Assembly: GCF_042477335.2 (NCBI RefSeq)
Contig: NC_091255.1
Span: forward strand, 14,052,501-14,116,500
Direction: 5' to 3'
Length of the DNA stretch: 64,000 nucleotides
Source: Ovis canadensis
Lineage: Eukaryota; Chordata; Mammalia; Artiodactyla; Bovidae
A model generated the notes under the pieces. It was given only the letters and a program-made list of their open reading frames with translations, was not told the DNA's origin and made no database searches. The translations under genes were made by a program, and so were the position numbers. Positions 53,817 through 64,000 of the stretch are shown here, in pieces. Numbering within the stretch: the stretch's first letter is position 1; each line of letters starts with the position of its first letter.

Positions 53817-54539
53817 CTGTCAACAGAGGAAAAAAAATGAAAAGGTTTTGATGTTACTCTGATATGACAGCTAAATCCATCCCTGCAAATGCCCCCTAAG
53901 TCTCCTGATTTTCCAGACAACAAAGCAGCTCTGCACAGACAGAATCCTAATCTGTAAACATGAACTACACTTAAATCAACCTGGATTAACCTCTGAATCG
54001 GCCGTCTGGATCTCACCAAGCAATCAGGTTATAGGTTCCATGGCAAAAAGCAGAATCTTCTGCTCATCTATAGCTTGTTTAAGCAGACGAATCACATCTA
54101 AAGTGAACGGTCATTCATTTAATAAAGTCAAGTCCTTGGCTTTCATCTTTCTCTTGAGGAGCCTTCTTCCCTACAAAGGTACACTCAAGCCGCTCTGTTT
54201 ATAATCCACAGCGCCAGCACAGTTTTCACTCCCTTTGTCTTCCTCAAACTCTGTTCTACACTAATCGCTTTTCTCAGACTCCTCTGTTTCTGTGAGCTTG
54301 TGGCTTCCTTACAGCTGACACGGCCAGAAGGCAAATCATTGCTAGGAGTGACCTCTGAGACCATATAGCACAATACAGTTCCTAACCTTCTAGATGCTCC
54401 AGGCCTTTTTGTCTTTGTGCCTGCGAGTTTTTTAGCTCAGCAGGAAATTAACAGTCAGTTGTGCTTTAGCACAAAAACGAGACTTTATAAAGTACTCTTG
54501 GTTTTCAAAGCCCTTGACTCATCTACAAGATGAGACCGG

Positions 54540-54960
54540 GCTGTGTGATGGCAGGCGAAGAGAACAGAGGCAGGGCTCAAGATGCTGATGGACGAACTTG
54601 CCAGGGTTTCTGGAGACCAGAACAGGGAGGTCTCCAGTTCTGCAGGGTGAATGGGAACCTACAGCAGCTCATGGTCAGGCCTTGATAGGGACAGTGGTGG
54701 GTGTTCTAGAGGCCTGGGCCCTGCGGCTGCAGCCTTGACAGCCTTGGAGCAGGGCCCCGCGCAAGTCCCACAGGGGACGGGGGTTGGGGGGGCCTGGTAC
54801 GTGGGCTGCCTGCGCCAAGGCGAGGGCGATGGCTGCACTGGACACAGAGCCAGGCGTCGTGAAGACCCAGGCTGGGGGCGAGGGCCAGCCCCGTCTTCAA
54901 AATTCACATGGGCACCAGGGTGTTCTGCAGGACCAAACAGTGAGGAAGGAGACTTCTCAG
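54540..54960. other. GC-rich patch in the MMD intron
   Basis: About 420 bp of high GC with some CpG (for example gggccccgcgcaagtcccac). Overlapping frames of 60-120 codons on both strands have no domain. No promoter motif was identified. Confidence 0.4.
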
Positions 54961-55081
54961 ACTGCTCCTTAACCATCAGTCAGATTTCATTTTCTTTAAA
55001 AAGTAAAACATAGCAAAACAAAACACCAGACACATTTATTATTTCCTAGAGGTTATAGAGCAATTAATATCCATCAATAAG

Positions 55082-55940
55082 AGTACATCATGAGAACGCT
55101 GGGCTGGAAGAAACACAAGCTGGAATCAAGATTGCCGGGAGAAATATCAATAACCTCAGATATGCAGATGACACCACCCTTATGGCAGAAAGTGAAGAGG
55201 AACTAAAAAGCCTCTTGATGAAAGTGAAAGAGGAGAGTGAAAAAGTTGGCTTAAAGCTCAACATCGAGAAAACGAAGATCATGGCATCTGGTCCCATCAC
55301 TTCATGGCAAACAGGTGGGGAAACAGTGGAAACAGCGTCAGACTTCATTGTTTTAGGCTCCAAAATCACTGCAGATGGTGATTGCAGCCATGAAATTAAA
55401 AGACGCCTACTCCTTGGAAGAAAAGTTATGACCAACCTAGATAGCATATTCAAAAGCAGAGACATTACTTTGCCAGCAAAGGTCCGTCTAGTCAAGGCTA
55501 TGGTTTTTCCAGTGGTCATGTATGGATGTGAGAGTTGGACTGTGAAGAAAGCTGAGCGCCGAAGAATTGATGCTTTTGAACTGTGGTGTTGGAGAAGACT
55601 CTTGAGAGTCCCCTGGACTGCAAGGAGATCCAACCAGTCCATCCTAAAGGAGATCAGTCCTGGGTGTTCATTGGAAGGATGGATGCTAAAGCTGAAACTC
55701 CAGTACTTTGGCCACCTCATGTGAAGAGTTGACTCACTGGAAAAGACGCTGATGCTGGGAGCGATTGGGGGCAGGAGGAGAAGGGGATGACAGAGGATGA
55801 GATGGCTGGATGGCATCACCAACTCAATGGACATGAATTTGAGTGAACCCTGGGAGTTGGTGATAGACAGGGAGGCCTGGCGTGCTGTGATTCATGGGGT
55901 CACAAAGAGTTGGACACAACTGAGCAACTGAACTGAACTG
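55082..55940 (+). mobile_element. BovB 3' portion, about 860 bp
   Basis: 5'-truncated BovB starting at the YIMRNAGL block (one base lost at 55095, giving a frameshift). It keeps YADD (tatgcagatgac at 55158-55169) and the C-terminal blocks (frame open 55182-55724). It ends gactgaactgaactgaa. Antisense to MMD. Confidence 0.94.
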
Positions 55941-56502
55941 AATAATAAAAAATGCCCTGTGTACGTCTATTAGGGACATTTTCCTTAGAGAGGGTTAGGT
56001 TTTCCTAATGGAGGGTTAGGATTCTTATAGGAGCATCTGACCCCCAGTGAAGAGTCACTGATCTAACACAGCCTCCTTAGAGATGAAGAGACTGAAGTCA
56101 GAGAGATAAGTACTGCTTTATCAACTTTCAAAGAACCAGAACATGGTTAATCTTAAAAGCAGATTACGTCTGCTTCATTATCAACGCCATTACTGTGTTT
56201 CTGTGTCCCTATTAAATGTTTGAAACATTCATTTAATCTTCACAATCCTAAATTAGGTATTTTTATCTCAACTCCACAGATGAGAAACCTAGAACACACA
56301 GAGGATAAATAATTTACCCATGGCCACAGAGCCTTTAAGTATCAGAATCAGGATTTGAATCAAGACCAAGGTGTTTTGTTTCCTGAAGTCACATTCCTTT
56401 TTCAGGGAGGGAGGGAGCTCTTTTAAAAATTGATGATTCATTTATATAGTGTAATGCATAGATATTAAGTGGACTGTAAGGTTTTGTGAAATGCACACTT
56501 CT
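55941..56502. other. Intronic DNA with a MIR remnant
   Basis: Unique sequence apart from the MIR at 56215-56385. A small duplication around ggttaggttttcctaatgga lies at 55994-56030. Confidence 0.45.
56215..56385 (-). repeat. MIR SINE remnant
   Basis: Reverse complement of MIR: aacattcatttaatcttcac, ctccacagatgagaaaccta, aatttacccatggccacaga, gaatcaggatttgaatcaag. Confidence 0.8.
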
Positions 56503-57926
56503 ATAAGATGATGCTGTCAAAAGTGCTGCACTCAATATGCCAGCAAATTTGGAAAACTCAGCAGTGGCCACAGGACTGGAAAGGTCAGTTTTCATTCCAA
56601 TCCCAAAGAAAGGCAATGCCAAAGAATGCTCAAACTACTGCACAATTGCACTCATCTCACATGCTAGTAAAGTAATGCTCAAAATTCTCCAAGCCAGGCT
56701 TCAGCAATACGTGAACCGTGAACTTCCTGATGTTCAAGCTGGTTTTAGAAAAGGCAGAGGAACCAGAGATCAAATAGCCAACATCCACTGGATCATGGAA
56801 AAAACAAAAGGGTTCCAGAAAAACAGCTATTTCTGCTTTATTGACTATGCCAAAGCCTTTGACTGTGTGGATCACAATAAACTGTGGAAAATTCTGAAAG
56901 AGATGGGAATACCAGACCACCTGACCTGCCTCTTGAGAAATCTGTATGCAGGCCAGGCAGCAACAGTTAGAATTGGATATGGAACAGCAGACTGGTTCCA
57001 AATAGGAAAAGGAGTACATCAAGGCTGTATATTGTCACCCTGCTTATTTAACTTCTATGCAGAGTACATCATGAGAAATGCTGGGCTGGAAAAAGCACAA
57101 GCTGGAATCAAGATTGCCGGGAGAAATATCAATAACCTCACATATGCAGATGACACCACCCTTATGGCAGAAAGTGAAGAGGAACTAAAAAGCCTCTTGA
57201 TGAAAGTGAAAGAGGAGAGTGAAAAAGCTGGCTTAAAGCTCAACATTCAGAAAACTAAGATCATGGCATCTGGTCCCATCACTTCATGGGAAATAGATGG
57301 GGAAACAGTGGAAACAGTGTCAGACTTTATTTTTGGGGGCTCCAAAATCACTGCAGATGGTGACTGCAGCCATGAAATTAAAAGACACTTACTCTTTGGA
57401 AGAAAAGTTATGATCAACCTAGATAGCATATTCGAAAGCAGAGACATTACTTTGCCGACTAAGGTCTGTCTAGTCAAGGCTATGGTTTTTCCAGTAGTCA
57501 TGTATGGATGTGAGAGTTGTACTGTGAAGAAGGCTGAGCGCCGAAGAATTGATGCTTTTGAACTATGGTGTTGGAGAAGACTCTTGAGAGTCCCTTGGAC
57601 TGCAAGGAGATCCAACCAGTCCATTCTGAAGAAAATCAGCCCTGGGATTTCTTTGGAAGGAATGATGCTAAAGCTGAAACTCCAGTACTTTGGCCACGTC
57701 ATGCGAAGAATTGACTCACTGGAAAAGACTTTGATGTTGGGAGGGATTGGGGGCAGGAGGAGAAGGAGACGACAGAGGATGAGATGGCTGGATGGCATCA
57801 CTGACTCGATGGACCTGAGTTTGAGTGAACTCTGGGAGTTGGTGATGGACAGGGAGGCCTGGCGTGCTGTGATTCATGGGGTCGCAATGAGTCGGACACG
57901 ACTGAGCGACTGAACTGAACCGAACT
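56503..57926 (+). mobile_element. BovB 3' portion, 1.4 kb, best preserved in window
   Basis: 5'-truncated BovB from the ILKDDAVKVLHS region through the complete reverse transcriptase and C-terminal domain to the 3' terminus (gactgaactgaaccgaactg). It lies in the MMD intron, antisense to MMD. The coding part is described separately. Confidence 0.96.
56537..57913 (+). pseudogene. BovB reverse transcriptase, truncated but open to its natural stop
   Basis: A 458-codon open frame. The first 14 or so residues are out of register, because one A is missing near 56580 compared with the copy at 2590 (ctggaaagg versus ctggaaaagg). From [13 protein letters not shown] onward it is in the authentic BovB frame. 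It contains the FIDYAKAFD block (catalytic Asp-103), [14 protein letters not shown] (residues 203-206, at 57143-57154), [10 protein letters not shown], and the C-terminal [17 protein letters not shown] and [15 protein letters not shown] blocks, ending TRLSD-stop. The endonuclease half is missing, so the copy cannot retrotranspose on its own. It is probably a young insertion. Confidence 0.93.
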
Positions 57927-58770
57927 GATGTAACTCATATTACCCCTATCAAGATACACAAATATCCTAACACTCCAGAAAGTTCTTTGGTGATCCTTCC
58001 CAATCCTAGACAACCCCTTCCACTAAGGCAACCGCGGTTCTTGTTGCTATTACCACAGACTAAGACTCTCCATTTGAGAACCTCACATAAATGGAATTAT
58101 ACTCTATGTACAGTTTTGCGTCTGGCTTCTTTTTTGCTCAATACAGTATTTTTGGTGCTAGTAATAAAGAACTTGCCTGCCAATGCAGGAGATGTAAGAG
58201 ATGCGGGTTCAATCCCTGGGTCAGGAAGATTCCCTAGATGAGAAAATGGCAACCCATTCCAGCATTCTTACCTGGAAAATCTCATGGACAGAGGAGCCTG
58301 GCGGGCTACAGCCCATGGGGTTGCAAAGAGTCAGCCACGACTAAAGCGACTCAGCATGCAAGTGTGCACCTGCACGCATGCGGGTGCTAAAGCCATTCAT
58401 TCCTATTACTTAGCATTGTATCAAGTTAAGAGATAATTAGTTTATCCTTTCCATTTGGGGCTATCATGAACAAAGTTTAACACTTAGACTGGTTTACAAG
58501 TCCTTTTGTAGATACATGTTTTCATTTTTGCTGAACTATAAATATGTGCTTAATTTTATAATAAACTGCTAAGCAGATTACCAAAGTGGTTACATTTTAT
58601 ATTTCCAAAACAGTGAATCGAGGCTCTAGTTATTTCACATCCTTGTTGGTATTTGGTGGCGTCAGCCTTTTTAATTTAACTATTCAGTATGGTGTGGTGG
58701 TAAGCTTTTAATTTTCATTTCCCTGATTTCTGAGATGACTGGTGACAATGAGCAGTTTTTCAAGGGTTTA
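57927..58770 (-). mobile_element. Old L1 ORF2 3' segment, split by Bov-tA
   Basis: Minus-oriented L1M-like sequence: cataaatggaattatactct, gtctggcttcttttttgctc, and after the SINE, tttcatttttgctgaactat, ccaaagtggttacattttat, cacatccttgttggtatttg, attttcatttccctgatttc. These follow the order of the L1 ORF2 3' region. Confidence 0.75.
58161..58382 (+). mobile_element. Bov-tA SINE in L1, 7-bp TSD
   Basis: Head remnant gtaataaagaacttgcctgc, ggttcaatccctgggtcagg, body ggcaacccattccagcattc. Target duplication ggtgcta at 58154-58160 and 58383-58389. Confidence 0.93.
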
Positions 58771-60366
58771 CTGGATACCTGTATCTCTTTCTCTTGTTAT
58801 TATTGATTTAGAGTGGTACAGTGTTTGGTACACATCCTTTGTCAGATACATATAGAGAAAGCAAATAGTTTCTCCCAGCCTGAGGCCTGACTGTTCAAAT
58901 TCATTGATCTTTTCTTCTGCAGTATCCCATCTGTTGTGAAATTCCTCCAATACATTTTTTTTTCAACATATAGTTTTCAGATCTAGGATTTTCATTAGGC
59001 TCTTCTTGCTTATATAGCAATATTTGTTTAGATAATGGATGCTAAGAGTACAGATTTTGTTGTCTTCCAAATGTTGAGTTTGTTCCGTTGTTTACTAGAT
59101 CAACTTTTATCCTTTGAGGTTTCTGGGCTTTGTTATGGGAGTGCCACAGCTTTGTCTAAGACTTGATCTTGCTAGGGTCAATGGAATACTTGTTTTGCTC
59201 TGTGTGGTCTCTCCTTTCTGGCTGGTTGGAACTCTGGGGTCTCCAGTACTGGGCTCATTCAAGAATATCCACTTACTTCACAGCCTTTCAATAGCTATCT
59301 TCAGCTAGCGTATGCAGCATCTTGCCCAGCACAAATGCAGCTTAGTATTTGGGCAAGGGCACAAGGAAATCCCTTTGTAGATTTCTGGAGACTCTTCTCT
59401 GTGAAGCTCCCTCATCTCCAGGACCCTGCCCCAACCTGGGGAGCTGAACTGCTGGTTTGTTTCCTCCACCCAGATGGCTGCTCCTGGACTCCACTTTCTT
59501 TCACTGTACTTTGCAAAGCATTCCAAACAGGGAGAAAACTGCAGTCCATTTGAAGCTCATCTTTTGGTTTCTCTCTCCTCAAGGATCATAGTCCTATATG
59601 TCTGTGTCCAATGCCAAAAAACTGTCGTTCATGCACTTTACCCATTTTTTATAGCTCTTTGGGGCAGAAGGGTAATTCTGACACTCGTTACTCTGACTGC
59701 AACACCGAAGGTTTGAGTCTTCCTCATCTGTGCTGCTCCTGTTCCTTCAGATGCCTGCGTGGTTCCTTCTGACCTGCTCTCTGCTCGCTGCTTTCACCAC
59801 AGGACTCGTGTCCGCTGCACGGTCACACCCCTCACACGCCTGTGCACATTCGGAGGCTCCTGCTTCCCCGTCCCCGGGCCTTCCTCCACGCTGGGTCCAT
59901 CTCCGCGCCACGTGCGCCACTCCTCCGCCTCTTGGCTCCCGCCTGTCCTTCTGAATCAGCGTGAACAGCGTTTCCTCGGGTATTCTGTCAGGCCCTCCCA
60001 GAGCAGGCTGCACTTTCCACAAAGCCTTATAAAACTTGATAGCCGCTTCTTATTTTGTATGAATTGTATTTTTCTGCTTGATTCTATCAGGGCAAGGGTG
60101 GGGATTTTCCTGTTTGATTAACGTGAACAGTAGTCACCTGTTATTGTACCACTTGAAAATGTCCATGAAAGATTTACACTAGTAAAAATACTGGATAAAC
60201 TTGTTTTTACGATACCCAGAGGCAATTTACTTGAAGCTTCACTCTAATCATTAGTAACCCATCAACACAGACCTTGCTCTGGGTGTCCTCAATTGCCTTC
60301 CAAGCAGAGTTTCTCACTTCTGTCTTTCACCTCCCTCCTCTCACCATTCCCTGATGCCTTTACCAA
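58771..60366. other. Intronic DNA, partly old L1-like
   Basis: The segment 58800-59110 still resembles minus-oriented L1 (catcctttgtcagatacata, gtttctcccagcctgaggc). The segment 59730-59950 is GC-rich with CpG. No exon was recognised. Confidence 0.45.
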
Positions 60367-60590
60367 CTAAAGTGAAAGTGAAAATGAAAATGAAGTCACT
60401 CAGTCGTCTCCGACTCTTTGCGACCCCGTGGACTGTAGCCCACCCGGCTTCTCCATACATGGGATTCTCCAGGCAAGAATACTGGAGTGGGTTGCCATTT
60501 CCTTCTCCAGGGGATCTTCCCAACCCAGGGATCGAAACTGGGTCTCCTGCATTGCAGGCAGACGCTTTAACTGCTGAGCTATATATATTT
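60367..60590 (-). mobile_element. Bov-tA SINE
   Basis: Reverse complement with a gtgaaagtgaaaatgaaaatg 3' tail at the left, BovA body (cgactctttgcgaccccgtg, ggttgccatttccttctcc) and tRNA-like head at the right (aggcagacgctttaactgct). Confidence 0.95.
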
Positions 60591-61249
60591 TCGGTGCAAG
60601 GTAAGTTACTAAAGCCATTGTAGATCTCATATCTCAAAGAACATATCTCGTTACAATCTCATAAAACATACCCCTTGAAAAAACACAAGCAAACATAAAT
60701 CCTAAATCTTTTACAGGTATTTTTGTGACCAGGGCAAGAACTATACACAGCAAAATTCTTACAAAGTGCCTGTGAGCTCAGGAGTGAAATTACAGGTACA
60801 TTTCTAATCCTTGCAGGCTAAGAAGAGAGTTCAACTAACCAAACCATGAGTTCCTTAATTAATACAGTAGCCAGTGCCCAAAAATGCAGAGTATAGACTG
60901 GAAATACATAAGCTAAAGGCACAGGTGAGCAGTGGGCAGGATTGTGAGGTCGTTACGTTACTATTCCAAACTGACAAATAAACATGGATTTCTCAACACT
61001 GGTTAGTCTGACTCATACAGGTAATGCCACATTTTCACTCATTAAAGTCCCCAAAGGAAAATTTCAAGCAAAGTTAAAAGACAAACAAACAAACAAACAC
61101 TTTCCTGGGAAAGAGAAATAATACGACTTAAAAGCAAGTGAAAAGAAATGTAAGAGTGAAGGGATTCAAGAAATATCCAATAAAATGTTGAGCCAAATGA
61201 CCTTTTGAAGTTCTTCCAATGCTTAAATTTTAAGAAGTCATTAATTTAC
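60591..61249. other. Intronic DNA, no exon seen
   Basis: AT-rich unique sequence with an (AAAC)n run at 61081-61098. Confidence 0.45.
61081..61098 (+). repeat. (AAAC)n microsatellite
   Basis: About four perfect AAAC units in the MMD intron. Confidence 0.9.
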
Positions 61250-61832
61250 TGTTTACAATAGCCAAGACATGAAAGCGACCTAAATGTTCATCAACAGAGG
61301 AATGAATAAAGAAGATGCGGAACACATGTACAATGGAATATTACTCCACTGTAACTGAGTAATATTTTTAATATTACAAGCCATTAAAAAGAATGAGATA
61401 ATGCCATCCGCAGCAACATGGATGGACCTGGAGATCGTCATACCGAGGGCAGTAAGTCAGAGGAGAAATATTGTATGACATCCTTTATGTGTGAAATCTA
61501 AAAAGAAATGAAACAAATGAACTTATTCACAAAATAAATACAGACCCACAGACTCAGAAAAGGAAGTTATGGTTGCCAGGAGGGGAGGATGGCAGGAAGG
61601 GACAGTGAGGGAGTCTGGACTGACATGCACACACTGTTATATTTAAAATGGACAACCACAAGGCCCTCCTGTACAGCATGGGGAACGCTGCTTGATGTCA
61701 TGTGGCAGCCTGGACGGGAGGGGAGTTTGGGAGAGAATGGATACAAGTGTATGCAGAGGTGCTCTGCTGTGCAGCTGGAACCATCACGGCATTATTAATT
61801 AATTATACTCCAATATAAAATAAAAAGATTTT
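61250..61832 (+). mobile_element. L1 3' end, about 580 bp
   Basis: Sense-oriented end of L1 ORF2 and 3' UTR: tttacaatagccaagacatg, atgttcatcaacagaggaat, acatggatggacctggagat, tatactccaatataaaataa, with an A-rich tail. Antisense to MMD. Confidence 0.9.
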
Positions 61833-62205
61833 TAAAAAATTTACCCTTGTCCATGAATTTAGGTTTAAGACACTAAGTAACTTAAAAAATTCCCGCCTTC
61901 ACATTATCTCACACCTCTTTGGGTAAAGGGTAGGAGTTGGGTGAATAGAAAGGTTATCCCAAAGAACAAATACAGCAGATTACCATATGGAAGAAGACAC
62001 TTGGATATACAGCTTTTCCAAACTATAGACAGCAAGTAGTGCAAGTTGTGGCACTTTGTAATTGATATATTTTTTCTTTTGAGTCTCTAATAGGCATATT
62101 ATAACTTCAGAAATAAAAACTAGAAATTGTATCTATAGACATATTACAAGTCACAGTGATTGGAAAGAAAATAAGGTGAAATAACTAAATTATGAAGAAA
62201 CTTAC
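61833..62205. other. Intronic DNA next to the MMD donor site
   Basis: AT-rich unique sequence. On the minus strand it begins with the splice donor gtaag of the exon at 62206-62275. Confidence 0.5.
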
Positions 62206-62275
62206 CATTGATGTTACCACCAAGGCAGGAGAAAAGCCCATTGTGAGATAGAAAAAGAGCTCAATCACCTTATAC
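62206..62275 (-). CDS. MMD: MMD, penultimate exon (70 nt)
   Basis: The minus strand reads acceptor tttctcctctgcag, then 70 coding bases, then donor gtaag. The first base completes a codon begun in the upstream exon. The next 23 codons are YKVIELFFYLTMGFSPALVV-TSM, a segment of the PAQR core: a transmembrane helix with the conserved MGFSPALVV stretch. It continues in phase 0 into NNTDG of the last exon (53816). The residues agree with mammalian MMD apart from a conservative Val/Ile difference. The upstream exons, with the N-terminal helices, lie beyond the right edge of the window; none was found between 62276 and 64000. The gene is single-copy here and shows no damage. Confidence 0.95.
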
Positions 62276-62495
62276 CTGCAGAGGAGAAATGTGTTAATAT
62301 AATTTATCTATTCCTACAACACTTAAACCATTTCCTCACCATTTTTTTCTTTTTTCTTCTGAAATACAAATGTAAACTCTTAATGAAATATATTTCATTT
62401 CTAATGAAATGTATTTTCCCTACAGGAGACCCCAAGCCTCTAACTGAAATACTGTGGTTGAGTACAACAATGAACTAATATTTCTTTCAGGATTG
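62276..62495 (-). other. MMD: MMD intron upstream of the penultimate exon
   Basis: This contains the 3' splice site of the 62206-62275 exon. On the plus strand an A-rich, T-rich alternation (62338-62420) includes a tract that on the minus strand is purine-rich, so the pyrimidine tract of the acceptor is short (tttctcctctgcag). Confidence 0.6.
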
Positions 62496-62705
62496 TTGTT
62501 GTTTAGTCATTAAATCCTATCTGACCCTTCTGGGACCCCATGGACTCCAGCCCTCCCGGCTCCTCTGTCCATAGGATTCTCCAGGCAGGAATACTGGAGT
62601 GGGTCGCCATTCCCTTCTCCAGGGGATCCTCCTGACCCAGGGACTGAATCTGCGTCTCCTGCATTGGCAGGCGGATTCTTTACCACTGAGCCCCCAGGGA
62701 AGCCC
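62496..62705 (-). mobile_element. Bov-tA SINE near an MMD exon, 11-bp TSD
   Basis: Minus-oriented, so in the same orientation as MMD: ttgttgtttagtcattaaat, ggaccccatggactccagcc, then tRNA-like head ending ccccagggaagccc. Target duplication tttcaggattg at 62485-62495 and 62706-62716. It lies about 220 bases upstream of the splice acceptor of the penultimate exon. Confidence 0.95.
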
Positions 62706-63059
62706 TTTCAGGATTGATAAGGCATCAAATTCTACATGCTGCATGGAAAATGTTCTTTGCCCAAAGTTATCACTGAATCCAGTTAACCACGCACTTTCCC
62801 TTTCTAATCCCAGTGTTTGCCTTCACCATCATTCCAATTCATCACTATAAGATACTGAAATTATGAAGCTGCACAAGGAATAGCTTGGCGCCTCCTCTAT
62901 CAGTGGCAAAGGGATGGGAGCCTTAAAGAACTAAGGGAATGTGTTTCTGATTGTCTGTTTTGTATCTGCAGAAACTCTGCACAAAATTTGTTAAGGCTCA
63001 TCACCTTAGATGCAGATTACTTGAAAATGCTAAAAAAAAAAAAAACACTGTACTGAAAT

Positions 63060-63175
63060 TCAAGTTATATTTATGCCTAGTCAAACTACACTTTAAGTTT
63101 CTCGAAGGCAAAGACCAAAGTATATTTATGTTTGGATCTGCAGGGCCTAGAACAGTATGTGGCACCATTTAGGTT
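63060..63175 (+). repeat. L2 LINE 3' end remnant
   Basis: L2-like 3' pattern: tttctcgaaggcaaagacca, ggatctgcagggcctagaac, agtatgtggcaccatttagg. Confidence 0.65.
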
Positions 63176-63409
63176 TTCCCTAATACCTGCCAAACCAAAT
63201 GGCCAAGGGTGACTCGCATCTCGTTCTTAGTGTTTTGCACTCAAAGTCCACCGGGAAGTAATCATATCAGGGAACTGGGGAAGAATGTGGGTTTGGTTTA
63301 CATCAGAAGGCCTGAAATAGGAGAAAAAATAGTTGTCTTACTTTACTTCCTATTTTATCCAAGGGTATAAATTAGGGGTTTGAGTCTGGGAAGCAAACTG
63401 TTCCCTTGG

Positions 63410-63429
63410 ATATATATATATATATATAA
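63410..63429. repeat. (AT)10 microsatellite
   Basis: About ten perfect AT units in the MMD intron. Confidence 0.95.
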
Positions 63430-63923
63430 AATGCATAACACCACTCAGAATTGCTAATTATGGTCAAAAATGCACTTAAGTGAATTTCAAAGTTACAGAG
63501 AAGTTAGCTAAAACTACTATTTTCTTCTGAAAAGAGAAAACAATTTATTACTTTGTGACAAGCACGTTATATTCAATTCTGAGGGCCATTCTGCCAAAAA
63601 CAATAGATAAAGAATTTAATAAACTGTCTCCAAATAAATGATCTCATGGTTGTGAGTTTCTCAAGCTCAGGCGTATGAAATGACAGAAAGAGCCATGGAG
63701 TAGGAACTAGGCCGCCTGGGTCCTAATTCCAGACGTGTCGCTGATTTCATGCGTGACTACATGTTCTCAGTTTTCAAGCATGAAGCAGAAATAGATGACT
63801 TGAAGGTCTCTTCCAGAACTAAGATGCTAAATTTCAATAAGCTTTCTTTTTATATTGCTTCACACACCAGGACCTTTGAGTAACAGGTTTAAAAAAATGT
63901 GTTCCATGGTGAGGATACTAAGA

Positions 63924-64000
63924 GCAATGGCACCCCACTCCAGTGCTCTTGCCTGGAAAATCCCGGGGATGGAGGAGCCTGGTGGGCTGCAGTCCATGGG
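63924..64000 (+). mobile_element. BovA/Bov-A2 SINE, cut by the window edge
   Basis: gcaatggcaccccactccag, atcccggggatggaggagcc, ggtgggctgcagtccatggg. The element continues beyond base 64000. Confidence 0.93.

Larger units (their letters stand above)
53817..62205 (-). other. MMD: Last intron of MMD (8.4 kb)
   Basis: The donor (minus strand, after ATG at 62206) reads gtaag. The acceptor before 53816 reads cctctgttgacag. The intron holds a GC-rich patch (54540-54960), two BovB copies, MIR, L1 and SINE insertions listed separately, and no additional coding exon that I recognise. Confidence 0.88.
62717..63923 (-). other. MMD: MMD intron, mostly unique
   Basis: No exon was recognised. It includes an L2 remnant (63060-63175) and an (AT)n run (63410-63429). 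Confidence 0.55.

Noticed and set aside
53468-53823. Two minus-strand frames of 96 and 73 codons over the last MMD exon
   Set aside because: They are out of frame with MMD. The correct frame lacks an ATG because it starts at a splice acceptor.
55088-55834. A 248-codon open frame on the minus strand, and similar long minus frames over other BovB copies
   Set aside because: It is the antisense of the BovB reverse transcriptase. The same antisense pattern recurs over every BovB copy in the window and reflects BovB codon composition, not a separate gene.
62276-64000. A further upstream MMD exon inside the window
   Set aside because: I searched by eye for the expected preceding PAQR segment on the minus strand and found none. 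The next exon must lie beyond the right edge.
1-64000. CRISPR arrays, prophages, operons or a new bacterial defence system
   Set aside because: The direct repeats are target-site duplications, microsatellites or dispersed mammalian retroelements. The window is vertebrate nuclear DNA.

Overview
This window is nuclear DNA from a pecoran (horned) ruminant. BovB (RTE-type) LINEs, Bov-tA and Bov-A2 SINEs derived from BovB and tRNA, CHR-type tRNA-Glu SINEs and artiodactyl L1 fragments together cover a large share of it. It cannot be assigned to cattle, bison, sheep or goat by eye. There are no bacterial features, no CRISPR array and no operon.

The only host gene that can be supported is MMD (PAQR11), on the minus strand at the right. 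Its last coding exon (53616-53816, ending in TGA) and its penultimate exon (62206-62275) are intact. Their splice sites are consensus, the reading frame is compatible across the junction, and together they encode the C-terminal 89 residues of the protein. The 3' UTR probably runs left to a poly(A) signal near 51886. All exons further upstream lie beyond base 64000. In human and other mammals the region downstream of MMD faces HLF. The first 51.8 kb is therefore probably the MMD-HLF intergenic interval, which is an inference because no HLF exon was seen.

Layout: 1-3123 is a BovB copy that keeps its 5' UTR, endonuclease and part of its reverse transcriptase but has lost its 3' end next to a tRNA-Glu SINE. 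3.2-16 kb is mostly old unique DNA with scattered SINEs, short BovB 3' fragments and MIR/L2 remnants. 16.1-17.5 kb is a head-on BovB mosaic. 20-24.6 kb holds CHR SINEs and a SETMAR/Hsmar1-type mariner with both terminal repeats, split by a younger BovB. 25.3-29 kb holds L1 3' fragments and an L1 5' end on the minus strand with a decayed ORF1. 35.6-39.2 kb holds two solo endogenous-retrovirus LTRs of one family, the first hit twice by BovB at one target site. 40-51 kb holds more BovB and SINE insertions, several nested. 53.8-62.2 kb is the last MMD intron. It carries two BovB copies, one with 444 open in-frame codons that include the reverse-transcriptase catalytic aspartates.

The most informative signal is the nesting record. 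Many insertions keep readable target-site duplications (TSDs), so their relative order can be reconstructed: mariner then BovB, LTR then BovB twice, Bov-tA then BovB, CHR then Bov-A2, L1 then BovB. I found no convincing new gene system. The most notable oddities are a 41-bp SINE micro-insertion inside the MMD 3' UTR, recurrent BovB truncation points, and an unidentified 63-codon open frame at 32400-32588.
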